64,000 nucleotides of DNA from Thermohalobaculum sp039815685 (GTDB lineage Bacteria > Pseudomonadota > Alphaproteobacteria > Rhodobacterales > Rhodobacteraceae): positions 42,235 to 106,234 of the forward strand of contig JBCBYV010000016.1 in assembly GCA_039815685.1 (NCBI GenBank), given 5' to 3'. The position numbers and the translations under genes are program-made. This document shows positions 46,767-55,344 of this stretch, one piece after another (the first letter of the stretch is position 1; every line of letters starts with the position of its first letter). The notes beneath the pieces were generated by a model. It searched no databases. It was given only the letters and a program-made list of their open reading frames with translations, and was not told the origin of the DNA.

Positions 46767-47344
46767 CGCGCCCACCAATCTTCTCCGCCGCCGGCGCCTT
46801 CGAGCGTTTCTTGGACGGCTGGCTACCCAGCCTCGCCGCGCGCTTGGTCTTCGCCGGAGTGCTCTTCGGCTACTACTGGAACTCGGCGCTCACGAAGGTT
46901 GGCGAGGGCGTGGGCGGGTTCTTTCAGATCGCAGATGGCGCTTACTTCCAAATCGTGCCGCCGGTGGTTGAGGCGGCGGGCTACGACGCCTCCGCCGTCG
47001 CCTTCTGGCCTTGGGGCTTCGTCGTGACACTCGGGACTTACTCGGAGTTCATCCTGCCGGTACTGGTCGTCATCGGCCTCCTTACGCGGATCGCAGCACT
47101 GGGCATGATCGTGTTTGTGGTGGTGCAAAGCTATGTCGATATCGCCTATCACGGCGTCGACGCAGAGACGGTCGGAGCGCTCTTCGACCGGATCCCGAAT
47201 GCCACAATCATGGATCAAAGGGCGCTCTGGATCTTCCTTCTCCTGGTGCTCGTCGTCAAAGGCGGAGGCATGGTATCGGTCGACGCTCTGATCGGTCGGG
47301 CGCTCAGCCGCGAGCCGGAGCCTCATCCCTTCGCCGCGGAGTGA
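46763..47344 (+). CDS. bufD: DoxX-family membrane protein of the bufferin operon
   Basis: A 193-residue protein with four hydrophobic segments and the DoxX pattern RLVFAGVLFGYYWNSALTK near the N-terminus. It starts within the DUF2063 stop (ATGA). DoxX-like proteins are common last members of DUF2282/DUF692/DUF2063 operons; the role may concern redox state or export of the modified peptide, but is not established. Confidence 0.87.
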   Translation: MTRPPIFSAAGAFERFLDGWLPSLAARLVFAGVLFGYYWNSALTKVGEGVGGFFQIADGAYFQIVPPVVEAAGYDASAVAFWPWGFVVTLGTYSEFILPVLVVIGLLTRIAALGMIVFVVVQSYVDIAYHGVDAETVGALFDRIPNATIMDQRALWIFLLLVLVVKGGGMVSVDALIGRALSREPEPHPFAAE

Positions 47345-47514
47345 GGGATCGGCGGGCAGTGGCCGCAGGCTGCGCCCAGCCGCGCAGGGCGATCGCGCCG
47401 ACTATCGAGGGAAAGCAGTGATGCCTGGAGACATTGGGCGACACGCGCGGGGAGAACTGGATGGAGGCACTCTCAGCGCAACGTCCGACCTGAGAGAACC
47501 AGTCGAACGGCCCC

Positions 47515-47597
47515 GTCATCCCCAGGCTTGACCACACGGTCCACGACCAGACCCCAGTGCCCGGTGCTTGGATCGCGGGATCCAGCCCGGCGATGAG
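47515..47597. repeat. Degenerate REP-like palindrome between bufD and hugZ
   Basis: CGTCATCCCCAGGCTTGACC at the left and GATCCAGCCCGGCGATGAG at the right form an imperfect inverted repeat of the CCCGGGCTTGACCC dispersed type, related to the perfect copy at 2033-2095. The remaining gap, 47345-47514, shows nothing recognisable. Confidence 0.5.
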
Positions 47598-47627
47598 GAC
47601 AGTGCTGCAGGTTGATAGGGCGGGGCT

Positions 47628-48380
47628 CTAGCGGTCGTCGGCGTCCTTACGCGCCGCTTTCGCCAGCGACACCAGGCACGGTCGCAATTCGGCGGGAGAC
47701 GATAGCGGTGTCTCGAACCAGAGCCTCGCGACGGCATCGCCATGCACGAGATCGAGACCCTCGGGATCCAGGCCGGCGAGGCGCCACTCGCCCGGGGCAC
47801 AGTCCAGGAGCCGCTCCGCGTAGAGAGCGATCGCATCCGTATGGTCTTCGTTCATATGCTCCACGGCTCCCTCCTCCATCTCCTCGAAGCCGGAGGGCAA
47901 CACGGTCGCCAAGTCATTCGGCGTGAGGGAGTAGGCCCGGCCAAAGCCGCCGACGAGGCTCGCGCGCTCGACCCTCAACGACCAGAAGGCGAAATCGGTG
48001 AAGTCGGCATATAGCCTCGAGGCGCGGTGTCGCGCGAGAAATCGCCGCCGGGCCGCGACGCGCGCATCACCCGAGAGCATCGTCGCCTCGCCCTGCAACG
48101 AGAGCCTTGGATGCGCCAGAGGATCGCCGCCGCCGGGTGTGCCAAGCATCAGGCCAGCGCGAGGCTCGACCTCGAGTGCGCCGAAATGCGCCGATAGTCG
48201 AGAGATGAGGAAGACCGGATCGCCGCGCATAGTGGTCGCATGGTTCACACGGCTCGCCGCAGGCGCGCCGGTGCCGGGGTCGATGGTCGCAAGCGCGCCA
48301 TGGCGCTCCCGCCGCAGCAGTGTCTTCGCTAACCGGCGCGCCTCGGCATCCACCGGCTGAAGAACGTCCTTCGGTTCCAC
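47628..48380 (-). CDS. HugZ-family protein (split-barrel FMN-binding fold plus DUF2470), putative heme utilisation
   Basis: A protein of 250 residues from the GTG at 48380; a TTG at 48440 would add 20 residues that look unrelated. The first half is a pyridoxamine-phosphate-oxidase-like split barrel (LRRERHGALATIDPGTGAP, RAGLMLGTPGGGDPLAHPRLSL). The second half is a DUF2470 domain with HMNEDHTDAIALYAERLL and FETPLSSPAELRPCLVSLAKAAR. HugZ proteins of this layout bind and can degrade heme. It stands alone, divergent from a small protein gene. Heme oxygenase activity is a family-based inference. Confidence 0.82.
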   Translation of the reverse strand: MEPKDVLQPVDAEARRLAKTLLRRERHGALATIDPGTGAPAASRVNHATTMRGDPVFLISRLSAHFGALEVEPRAGLMLGTPGGGDPLAHPRLSLQGEATMLSGDARVAARRRFLARHRASRLYADFTDFAFWSLRVERASLVGGFGRAYSLTPNDLATVLPSGFEEMEEGAVEHMNEDHTDAIALYAERLLDCAPGEWRLAGLDPEGLDLVHGDAVARLWFETPLSSPAELRPCLVSLAKAARKDADDR

Positions 48381-48526
48381 GGCACCCCACGTCTTGTTGA
48401 CAGCTTGGTTGCGACAATTGCGATTGACGATTCCCGACAAAACCAGTCAGGAATAGGAACCCAGCCGGCCCACACGGCCATCGCCCGGTATTTCAGCGGC
48501 TTGATGGATCGTGAAGGGAAAAGGCA

Positions 48527-49009
48527 ATGAGCAGCAAGCACCATGGTGCCGGGAATGCGCCGGCAAACACCAATGATCTGCTCGACAACCACCCCTTCGA
48601 CGCGGTTGAGCATGCGGTGCTCGACATTGCGCGGCGCTTCTTCGCCTCCTTTGCCCAGCCGGAAGGCCAAGCCTGGATTGGCGCCTTCGAGTCGGCACGG
48701 CACAGTTTCGGGCACCAGGGTGCGCTCCTGGCATGCTCGATCGTGAACGCGATTCAGGCGCTTCGCAGCATCCGGACAGCGGATTTCGGCTTCATCAATC
48801 CTGATTGCCCGTGCTGCCGGCACCGTGTCACGAACGAAGAGCGCTACTTCATCGCGATGCTGCACGCGATCCGGCGGGGCCGAAAGTCTGAGGCCACGCT
48901 CAACGCCATGCTGCTCTGCGGTGGGCTGGAACCGGTCGAGCTGATCGAGGCGACTATCCTGCTTGCCCGCGATCTCGCGGCCGTTCGTGAGATCGATGCG
49001 ATGGCCTGA
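48527..49009 (+). CDS. Uncharacterised 160-residue protein with a CPCC motif
   Basis: No family was recognised. The protein is mostly helical in appearance, with NPDCPCCRHRVTNEERYFI around residue 95 that includes three close cysteines and a histidine, as in zinc- or metal-binding knuckles, and a further cysteine in LLCGGL. The start follows GAAGGGAAAAGGC. It is divergent from hugZ, separated by 146 bp, and codon use is like that of real genes nearby. A metal-responsive or heme-related accessory role is a guess from context. Confidence 0.65.
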   Translation: MSSKHHGAGNAPANTNDLLDNHPFDAVEHAVLDIARRFFASFAQPEGQAWIGAFESARHSFGHQGALLACSIVNAIQALRSIRTADFGFINPDCPCCRHRVTNEERYFIAMLHAIRRGRKSEATLNAMLLCGGLEPVELIEATILLARDLAAVREIDAMA

Positions 49010-49147
49010 CGGGGCGCGGCCCGATCATAGCCCGACATCCTGCGCGAGCGCCGAGGCGCGCTGACGGATCTTGAACCCATTGATCCAATCGAAGCGGAGG
49101 GCTGCCGGCGCTCGACGCCGCCCCCCAGCGTCACGAAACAAAACGGC

Positions 49148-49801
49148 TTACCTGCAGGGCGGGTTCTGCCCGATCTTCGCGGTGAGGCGCATCATCACAT
49201 CATCCGGTGGCGCGAGCCCAAGCTCGGCGCCCTTGCGATACCAGGAGCGCGCAGTGCAAAGGTCGCGTGGCACGCCGTAAAGTCCCTCTTCATGAAGCTT
49301 GCCAAGGACAACCGCTGACATCGCATGTCCCTCTGACGCGGCCTCCGCCAGCCAGTCGAGGGCGCGAGGGACCCTGTCGAGCGCCTCGCTCTCGCTCCAC
49401 AACAGGACGAGGCCGAGCTTGTGCTGCGCCTCCATGACACCCTTTCCGGCCGCGATGCTGAGGTAGTGCTCCGCAAGCCTGAGATCGTAGGGCAGGTGAA
49501 CGCCATCAGCGTGCAGCGCGCCGACCAGAAAGGCGGCCTCCGCCTCGCCGGCATTGGCGCGGCAGACGAGCCGCGCCATCCCATGGGGGTCGTCGCCGAC
49601 CTCGCAGGCGACGCGGGGCGTGCAACCTTGACCGACTTCCAAGCCAGGCAAAGGGTCGCAGGTTTCCGGCGCAAAGACCAACGCGTCATTGACGCCAGCA
49701 ACAGCTTTCAAGTGAGCAGCAGTGGTTATTGCTCCTGCGAAGACCAATGTACTGAAGAGTGAGAAAAGTTTGCGAGAAAACGGACCCGAGATATCTTTCA
49801 C
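49148..49801 (-). CDS. Secreted Sel1-like repeat protein
   Basis: A protein of about 217 residues if it begins at the GTG at 49801. No ATG exists in frame near the N-terminal hydrophobic segment (LFSTLVFAGAITTAA), which resembles a Sec signal. The mature part has Sel1-type helical repeats: AFLVGALHADGVHLPYD, AEHYLSIAAGKGVMEAQHKLG and RALDWLAEAASEGHAMSAVV. Six cysteines could form disulfides in the periplasm. Such repeats mediate protein-protein contacts. It is divergent from the pseudoazurin gene across 153 bp. The start is uncertain. Confidence 0.7.
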   Translation of the reverse strand: MKDISGPFSRKLFSLFSTLVFAGAITTAAHLKAVAGVNDALVFAPETCDPLPGLEVGQGCTPRVACEVGDDPHGMARLVCRANAGEAEAAFLVGALHADGVHLPYDLRLAEHYLSIAAGKGVMEAQHKLGLVLLWSESEALDRVPRALDWLAEAASEGHAMSAVVLGKLHEEGLYGVPRDLCTARSWYRKGAELGLAPPDDVMMRLTAKIGQNPPCR

Positions 49802-49954
49802 TATATTAGATTTGACATGACCTAGACGGGCATATATCGACCTGCAGAGCCAGCGGAACTTGGACTGAAACGACCAACCTTGGTTAGTGTTCGCGACCGC
49901 CAGCCCCGGCCCCCGGCCGTCACTCAGACGTGGAATAGATACCGGAGAAGCTTG

Positions 49955-50434
49955 ATGCCGTTCATCAATCGCAGAACGTTCACGATCGCGACCGCAGGTC
50001 TCGCGATCCTTCCCCCTAGCCTCGCTCTCGCCTCCGGCCACCAGGTCGAGATGCTGAACAAGCACCCCAGCGACAACACGCGCATGGTCTTCAACCCGCG
50101 ACTGATCACGGTGAATGTCGGTGACACGGTCACGTTCGTCCCCACCGACAAGTCCCATAACAGCGAGTCGATCAAGGGCATGGCCCCGGACGGCGCCGAG
50201 CTTTGGAAGGGCAAGATCAACCAGGAAGTTGCCGTCACGTTCTCCCAACCCGGGTACTACGGGTACAAGTGCACGCCGCATGTCGCGCTGGGCATGGTCG
50301 GGCTGATTGTCGTTGAAGGCGATGGCAAGCTCGACAGCCTTGAGGCCGCTAAGGCGGTGAAGCATCGCGGCAAAGCCAAGAAAGTCTTCCAGGAAATCTG
50401 GGCCGAAGCCGAATCGCAGGGTCTCACGGCCTGA
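49955..50434 (+). CDS. Pseudoazurin (type I blue copper protein)
   Basis: A 159-residue periplasmic cupredoxin. It has a signal sequence with NRRTFTIATAG and cleavage near ALA-SG at residue 26-28. The copper ligands are visible as His68 (KSHNSES), Cys106 and His109 (KCTPHV) and Met114 (LGMVG). It carries single electrons in the periplasm, typically to nitrite or nitrous-oxide reductase or to peroxidases. The ATG follows CCGGAGAAGCTTG, and a strong hairpin follows the stop. It lies close to the copper-buffering operon, though nothing shows shared regulation. Confidence 0.93.
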   Translation: MPFINRRTFTIATAGLAILPPSLALASGHQVEMLNKHPSDNTRMVFNPRLITVNVGDTVTFVPTDKSHNSESIKGMAPDGAELWKGKINQEVAVTFSQPGYYGYKCTPHVALGMVGLIVVEGDGKLDSLEAAKAVKHRGKAKKVFQEIWAEAESQGLTA

Positions 50435-50439
50435 TCGCG

Positions 50440-50480
50440 AGCTGCACGCGCCGGCGGACGCAAGCCGGCGCGGCGCAGCT
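50440..50480 (+). terminator. Hairpin terminator after the pseudoazurin gene
   Basis: The outer stem AGCTGC/GCAGCT (50440-50445 with 50475-50480) encloses the perfect inner stem GCGCCGGC/GCCGGCGC (50448-50455 with 50464-50471) with an 8-nt loop. It begins 5 bp after the stop codon; the T-tract is weak. Confidence 0.65.
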
Positions 50481-50914
50481 TCGGACCTGCACCACAGGCC
50501 GTCTACGGCGGCAGAGCGGTCACGAATCCGGTCCCGGCAATCATGCACAGATAGAGAGCGCAGCGTTGCGCTGCCGGTCTCGGGAATGACATGCGTCGAG
50601 GCGTGATCCATGGAGGCTCCCTGCGAAGCTGCGGGTTGCGCGGGAGCTTGGTGGTGCGAGAGGCAACCTGGCTGGACGCAGCGATTATCGGCAGCTCACC
50701 GATCTCACCCTTTGATATTTCCCGATCAAAATAGTCAAGCTTTCATCGCTGATCGAGTGCGACGGCGCATCCCGAACTCGTGAACCATCGACTGAAAGCA
50801 CCGCGTCCCGGAGGATGGCGACGTCTCCGACGGATCGGCTTCAATGACCACCTGACCAGCCCGTCTGTCGGCGGATGACGTCCGACAGGCCGAGAGCCGG
50901 ACCGGATCGCCGCC
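50481..50914. other. Gene-free region
   Basis: No convincing gene is visible between the pseudoazurin terminator and the 3' end of the GMC gene. One notable element is TTTGAT-N8-ATCAAA (50711-50716 with 50725-50730), a perfect 6-bp inverted repeat too widely spaced to be an FNR box. Otherwise nothing recognisable. Confidence 0.4.
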
Positions 50915-52579
50915 CTACAAGGCGCTTCCCGGCAATGCGAGGTGATCGGCCAGTCTCAAAGCGAATGCGACAGAGGCCAGTGTTGGGTTAGCGGCACCCG
51001 AACGCGGGAACACCGCCGAGCCCGCAACATAAAGACCGTCGACCGACCAGACCTTGAGATCCCGGTCGACCACACCCTTGCTCGCCTCAGCCGACATCCG
51101 CGCAGTACCGATATGATGGCCACCGGCGGGCCAGAGATCGGTCGACGCGGCCTCGAGTTCCTCCTCGCTACTCAAGATGCGTGCTCGATCGCTGGTGGCC
51201 AGCGCGTCGCGGATAAGCTCGAAGCCGCGGCGCACGGTCCGAACATCGTCGTCACTGCTCTGCCATTCGACGGCGAGACGCCGCATCCCCAGACTGTCGG
51301 TCGCGTTACCAAGGCGCACGCGGGACGCAGGGTTCGGCGCCTGCTCGGCATTGAACTCGAGCGGATAGCTAAGATCGCGGCGGCGAAACTCATAGCCCGG
51401 GACCTTTCGGTAAGTCCTGCGGCGCACGACGTACCATTTATGCGCGAAGCTCAGCACCGACGGGGATCTGAGCGCGACATTGGCGGCGTGCCGCAAATAG
51501 AGCACGAGCGACGCCATGCCCCGACTATCGGCGCTCCGCCGCGCCATGTTGGCGTAGAGTTCGTTCTTCAGCATGAAGCGCACCAGGAAGAGCGCCGACA
51601 GTACACCGTCGCCGTGGCTGGGATCGTCGATCCGGCCGACCGTCGGTCTCAATACGAACGCGCCGAGGCCCTCACGCTCACGCGCAGCGGTCGAGGGCTG
51701 AAAGTTGCGACGGGTGTAGATGCCGTCGGTCGTGCGGATAAAGGCAAGCTCACGCCGTGACACGCTCCGATCCGTCGCGAGCCGGCCGAGATTGCCGACG
51801 AGGTGCGTCATGTAATAGCGGCCGACATGGTCATGCTCGTTGCCGAGCCCGTTCACTCGATCCGCGTTGGAGGCGAGCAGAAGTCTCGCGGTCTCGAGCC
51901 CACCGCCAGCGATAACAAAGGTTTTCGCACGGACGGTGCATCGCTTCTGCGGCGCGGGGGCGATGATCGCCCTGTCGGCCCGCTGCCCAGCCTCGTCCAA
52001 CCGGATTTCAATACACGGCGCATTCAGGAGAACAGTGACGTTCTCCGCGGCAACGACCTCCGACCAGTAGCGCTCCGCGACATTCGTCGGCGGGCTGTAT
52101 CTTTCCAGGTCGTCGATGGAGAGATCGTCGTGGCTGAGACCACCCAGGAACTCCCGGTCCTCGGGAGGGAGCGCAGTGCGCGCATCGAAGTCATTCTCGC
52201 CAAGCTCGAGAAACTCGGTCGCCCGGGAAAGGTAAGGGGCATACTCATCATACGAGACCGGCCAGGGCGCGCCCCAGTCGGTCATCTCGCTCGGCGTGTA
52301 GGGCAGGCAGCGGCCACCCCAGATCGAGGATGACCCGCCGAGCATCCGACGACGCCAGAGATCGAGCGGGGGGTGGCGCTCCGGGATGCGATGCGTCTCA
52401 CACCAGTCGGAGGACTGCCGCGCCGCATCATGCGCCTTGTCGCCGGCCTCGAGGACAATGATGCGCCTCTGCGTCGATGACAGCGCCCGCGCGAGGGCAC
52501 AACCGACCGGCCCGGAGCCGATGATGCAGATGTCGGCGTCAAATGAATGGTCGTCGGGAAGTTCTCTGCAATCAATCAT
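50915..52579 (-). CDS. GMC-family oxidoreductase next to the polysaccharide locus
   Basis: A 554-residue FAD enzyme with ICIIGSGPVGCALARAL at about residue 18, RRRMLGGSSSIWGGRCLPYT, and the C-terminal HHIGTARMS and AANPTLASVAFALR segments. It is more divergent from the other two GMC enzymes in this window and belongs to the subgroup often found in capsule or exopolysaccharide clusters. The ATG at 52579 follows TTGGAGGTACC. It is the only gene on its side of a 1.25-kb gene-free region and is divergent from exoY. A role in oxidising a sugar or polyol precursor is possible. Confidence 0.85.
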   Translation of the reverse strand: MIDCRELPDDHSFDADICIIGSGPVGCALARALSSTQRRIIVLEAGDKAHDAARQSSDWCETHRIPERHPPLDLWRRRMLGGSSSIWGGRCLPYTPSEMTDWGAPWPVSYDEYAPYLSRATEFLELGENDFDARTALPPEDREFLGGLSHDDLSIDDLERYSPPTNVAERYWSEVVAAENVTVLLNAPCIEIRLDEAGQRADRAIIAPAPQKRCTVRAKTFVIAGGGLETARLLLASNADRVNGLGNEHDHVGRYYMTHLVGNLGRLATDRSVSRRELAFIRTTDGIYTRRNFQPSTAAREREGLGAFVLRPTVGRIDDPSHGDGVLSALFLVRFMLKNELYANMARRSADSRGMASLVLYLRHAANVALRSPSVLSFAHKWYVVRRRTYRKVPGYEFRRRDLSYPLEFNAEQAPNPASRVRLGNATDSLGMRRLAVEWQSSDDDVRTVRRGFELIRDALATSDRARILSSEEELEAASTDLWPAGGHHIGTARMSAEASKGVVDRDLKVWSVDGLYVAGSAVFPRSGAANPTLASVAFALRLADHLALPGSAL

Positions 52580-53835
52580 GGTACCTCCAACGCTACGAGG
52601 AAGACGGCTCAGTGCACGGGCTGCCGGCGCGACCGACGCTCGCGAACCTGCGGCCAAGGGTCATCCGCCGTGAGACGGCTATCACGCAGTGCAGCATAAC
52701 CCAGGGCCAGCCGCTGCACACGGCGTAATGCATGAGCGCGGTTCCAGGATGCGGCGCGGCCCGGCGTGATTGCCGGATGGAACTGTCATGTGAGCCAGCA
52801 ACCGTCCCTTTCGGCCATGCGGTTCGCGGGATGGCTCCAGTCACCTCACCGCATAATCTTTGCGATGATCGAAGGGTGACCGAGCCCAGGCCCACTATCG
52901 CAGTCCATGAGACGCCACGTATCTCCGCCACCCACGCGCGGTCTGCGCCCAAAGACGAGGAGTGAAAAGGCCTTCGAGAAGTCTGCGCCCAGTGGACACA
53001 ACGACGACGCGGGCCGCAGCGCAATAACTGAGACTTTTCGCTCGCACTTTAAGGAGCCAGAGGCCGAGAGACAGACACCGAGTGACTTCTGATACAGCTT
53101 CAACAGCTGTGGCATCCATACAGGTGTCTAGTATTTTAGCAGTGTCGCATAATATTTATCATTTGATAAAATTTACTACCTGGCCACCTTACTCACTCAT
53201 TTCTGGCAGTTGATCAAGAATTTGATCCTGTGTTTTCAGTATCAAATGAGAATCATTGCCTCACTAATGGGGAAAACGACGCAACAGCAAGTATTCTCGC
53301 TTGAGCACATCCAAAGCTCTAACACTGTATTACAATATGGGATAGGTTTCCGACTGATGAAATGCCGTCAAGTGGGAGAGCTCTGCTCGGTTCTTCGACA
53401 CATCTCGGAAGATCGCTGCGCTCGAGCCTGGGAACCGTGGAAGTACGCGGCTGACGTGATGGTTATCATCGATCCGTTGCATGCTTCAACCAGCCCATGG
53501 CGGCGTTTCGCAGTGTGGCGCTCTGTCGTTTCGCCCATGAAGCAGCGAAATATTCCCACGGAACGGACTGGAATCATCGGATTGGGGCGTAGGCCAGCGG
53601 CAAAATCGGCCCAAAACGAATCAGATGCAGCCCAAGGGCGACCGATTGAGTGGTCATTCAACCGACAGTTGCGCCATTTTGGCGCGGTTTTGTGCATGCA
53701 ATTGCGGCAATTTACGGTCGAATTCACGGCGAGAAGCGAGATTCAAAAATGTCACTCGACCACAGGCGTTAACAGTGTGTTAACCTGCCGGTTGTGTGGG
53801 AGTTGCGTAGTCGCAACTTGTAGTGGAGTGCGATC
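52580..53835. other. Long AT-richer gene-free region upstream of the polysaccharide genes
   Basis: The stretch 53100-53350 is markedly richer in A and T than its surroundings. It contains several palindromes: TTTATCA-TT-TGATAAA (53155-53170); GCGCCA-TTT-TGGCGC (53671-53685), followed by GGTTTT and so terminator-like; GTTAAC-AGTGT-GTTAAC (53768-53784); and AGTTGCG-TAGT-CGCAACT (53801-53818), the last two just before exoY. The longest open frame (53210-53845) has atypical composition, no ribosome site and no homology, so no gene is called. It is most likely a complex regulatory region. Confidence 0.5.
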
Positions 53836-54513
53836 ATGTTGGTGAAGTCTGCTTTCAATCGTCGAGCCCCTTCCCTTGGGGCATCCGGCCGCTCGGCGTT
53901 CGGCGTTAAGGTAAAGCGTGTCCTGGATGTGCTGCTGGCCCTGGGGGTGGGGCTCTTCTTCCTGCCAGTTATCGTGATTGCGGCCGTCATGATCTCCGTG
54001 ACAGATGGTGCGCCCATCCTGTTCCGGCAGGTCCGCGTCGGCCGCAACGGCACGCATTTTGTCTGCTTCAAATTCAGAACAATGACGCGCGACAGCGAGG
54101 CTCGACTGAAAGCGGTGCTCGACACCGACCCGGAGCGCCGGGCCGAGTGGGAGGAGACCCGCAAGCTCAAGGACGATCCGCGGATCCTCGGCAAGGTCGG
54201 CTGGTTCCTTCGCAAGAGCAGCCTCGACGAGCTACCGCAGCTCCTCAACGTCCTGAATGGCGATATGAGCATTGTCGGGCCGCGCCCGATGGTTCCCGAT
54301 GAACTCGAGCGCTATGGTGACAAGCTTTCGCGCGTGCTGTCGGTGAAGCCAGGACTCACGGGTCCGTGGCAGGTCAGCGGCCGCAGCGATACGACCTATG
54401 ATGAGCGGATCCGGCTCGACTACGCCTATGCCCGCAGCTGGTCGCTCAAGCAGGACTTCGACATTGTTCTGAAGACTGTGCAGGTCGTTCTGACGGGGCG
54501 CGGCGCCTACTGA
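53836..54513 (+). CDS. exoY: Initiating sugar transferase, ExoY/WbaP family
   Basis: A 225-residue polyprenyl-phosphate hexose-1-phosphate transferase. It has one N-terminal hydrophobic helix (VLLALGVGLFFLPVIVIAAV), then PILFRQVRVGRNGTHFVCFKFRTM, FLRKSSLDELPQLLNVLNGDMS, VGPRPMVPDE and KPGLTGPWQVSGRSD. It loads the first sugar of a repeat unit on undecaprenyl phosphate at the inner membrane. It is the first gene of the polysaccharide locus and is preceded by several palindromes. Confidence 0.94.
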   Translation: MLVKSAFNRRAPSLGASGRSAFGVKVKRVLDVLLALGVGLFFLPVIVIAAVMISVTDGAPILFRQVRVGRNGTHFVCFKFRTMTRDSEARLKAVLDTDPERRAEWEETRKLKDDPRILGKVGWFLRKSSLDELPQLLNVLNGDMSIVGPRPMVPDELERYGDKLSRVLSVKPGLTGPWQVSGRSDTTYDERIRLDYAYARSWSLKQDFDIVLKTVQVVLTGRGAY

Positions 54514-54567
54514 TCCAGCGTCGGCGCTCCCGCAGAAAGTGACAGCGTGGAACGCTGAAGAAAGTCG

Positions 54568-54684
54568 TTATGCGAGAAGGATGACGACGATGATCCAGAA
54601 TGCTGCGCAAAATGCGACTGCGAGGCGCAGCAATCTCCGCTTCGTTGCCCGACCGCTAGCAATATCGCTCGCTCGATTATCCAT
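54568..54684 (-). CDS. Small single-pass membrane protein, 38 residues
   Basis: An antisense-oriented small gene between exoY and the first glycosyltransferase. The ATG at 54684 is preceded by GAATTGAGAG. The product has a polar N-terminus with a basic cluster (ATKRRLLR) followed by a hydrophobic C-terminal helix, VAFCAAFWIIVVILLA, ending at TAA. The positive-inside charge pattern and clean stop argue for a tail-anchored membrane peptide. It matches no named family. Similar tiny proteins could regulate exopolysaccharide synthesis, but function is unknown and translation unproven. Confidence 0.5.
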   Translation of the reverse strand: MDNRASDIASGRATKRRLLRLAVAFCAAFWIIVVILLA

Positions 54685-55344
54685 CTCTCAATTCCGTCCG
54701 AGCACTCCAACACAAGCGGTCGCAGCCTTTCGCTCGTCGATAGGCCGCGATCTGGTGAGGCAAAGAATGGCGAACGCGAGGAGAAAAGGAGGCCGTTTGG
54801 TGCACGCGCAAGAACGACCACTCCTGTTTTCCGAATGCAGGCACGATCTGCAAGCATGGTCCGGCAAAGGTGCGACATTCTGCAGCAGGTACGCGTCGTT
54901 GGACAGCGAGCGCCCGGATGCGCCGACCTCCACACATTGGCGACCGGTCGCGAACGCCGGGCCATGCTTTGAGAATGCAGCCACCGGAGCGGCAGCATGA
55001 GCCTCCATCATCATCTCTCGGTACTCTTGCTGTCGTCCGCCGGTCGGAGCAGCGCCGACGGTGAGGGTGGGAGGCCTGAGCGCCTGACTGGCAACGTCGA
55101 GAGAAAGAGTTTCGTTCCCGAACCAGTATCAGCGCTCCTACTGTGCAGATGCACACTGCGCCTGATCGGCGCTGTTGGGCGAAGTCGGCAGCAGATCGCG
55201 AGACGCAGCGTTGGGCCGTGGGGCGTCGGACCGTGGGGTCCGGCGGTGGGTGAGAACGACGAGCGGCGCTGGAGCGGCGGCGCTCGATGGACCGGCGATG
55301 AGCCGGTCGGAGCAGTCTGAATACGTATCGAGTGGGGTGATACA
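54685..55344. other. Gene-free region with local repeats
   Basis: No supported gene. Open frames on both strands are arginine- or serine-rich with no homology. A short tandem pattern GGCCGTGGGG/GGACCGTGGGG occurs around 55211-55245. The region probably holds the promoter for the glycosyltransferase operon beginning at 55345. Confidence 0.4.

Noticed and set aside
49021..49140. Reverse-strand tail reading RFDWINGFKIRQRASALAQDVGL before a stop
   Set aside because: It looks protein-like and could be a gene remnant, but it is under 40 codons, has no start and no family could be named.
50711..50730. FNR/Dnr box upstream of the pseudoazurin or GMC genes
   Set aside because: The TTTGAT and ATCAAA half-sites are separated by 8 bp instead of the spacing of an FNR site, and the element lies downstream of both genes.
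53210..53845. 211-codon forward frame in the AT-richer region before exoY
   Set aside because: No ribosome site, no homology, cysteine/arginine-rich tail, and it runs into the exoY start and its palindromes.
54997..55320. 107-codon forward frame starting MSLHHHLS
   Set aside because: A GGAGC leader exists but codon third positions are not GC-biased as in neighbouring genes, and the product has no recognisable features.
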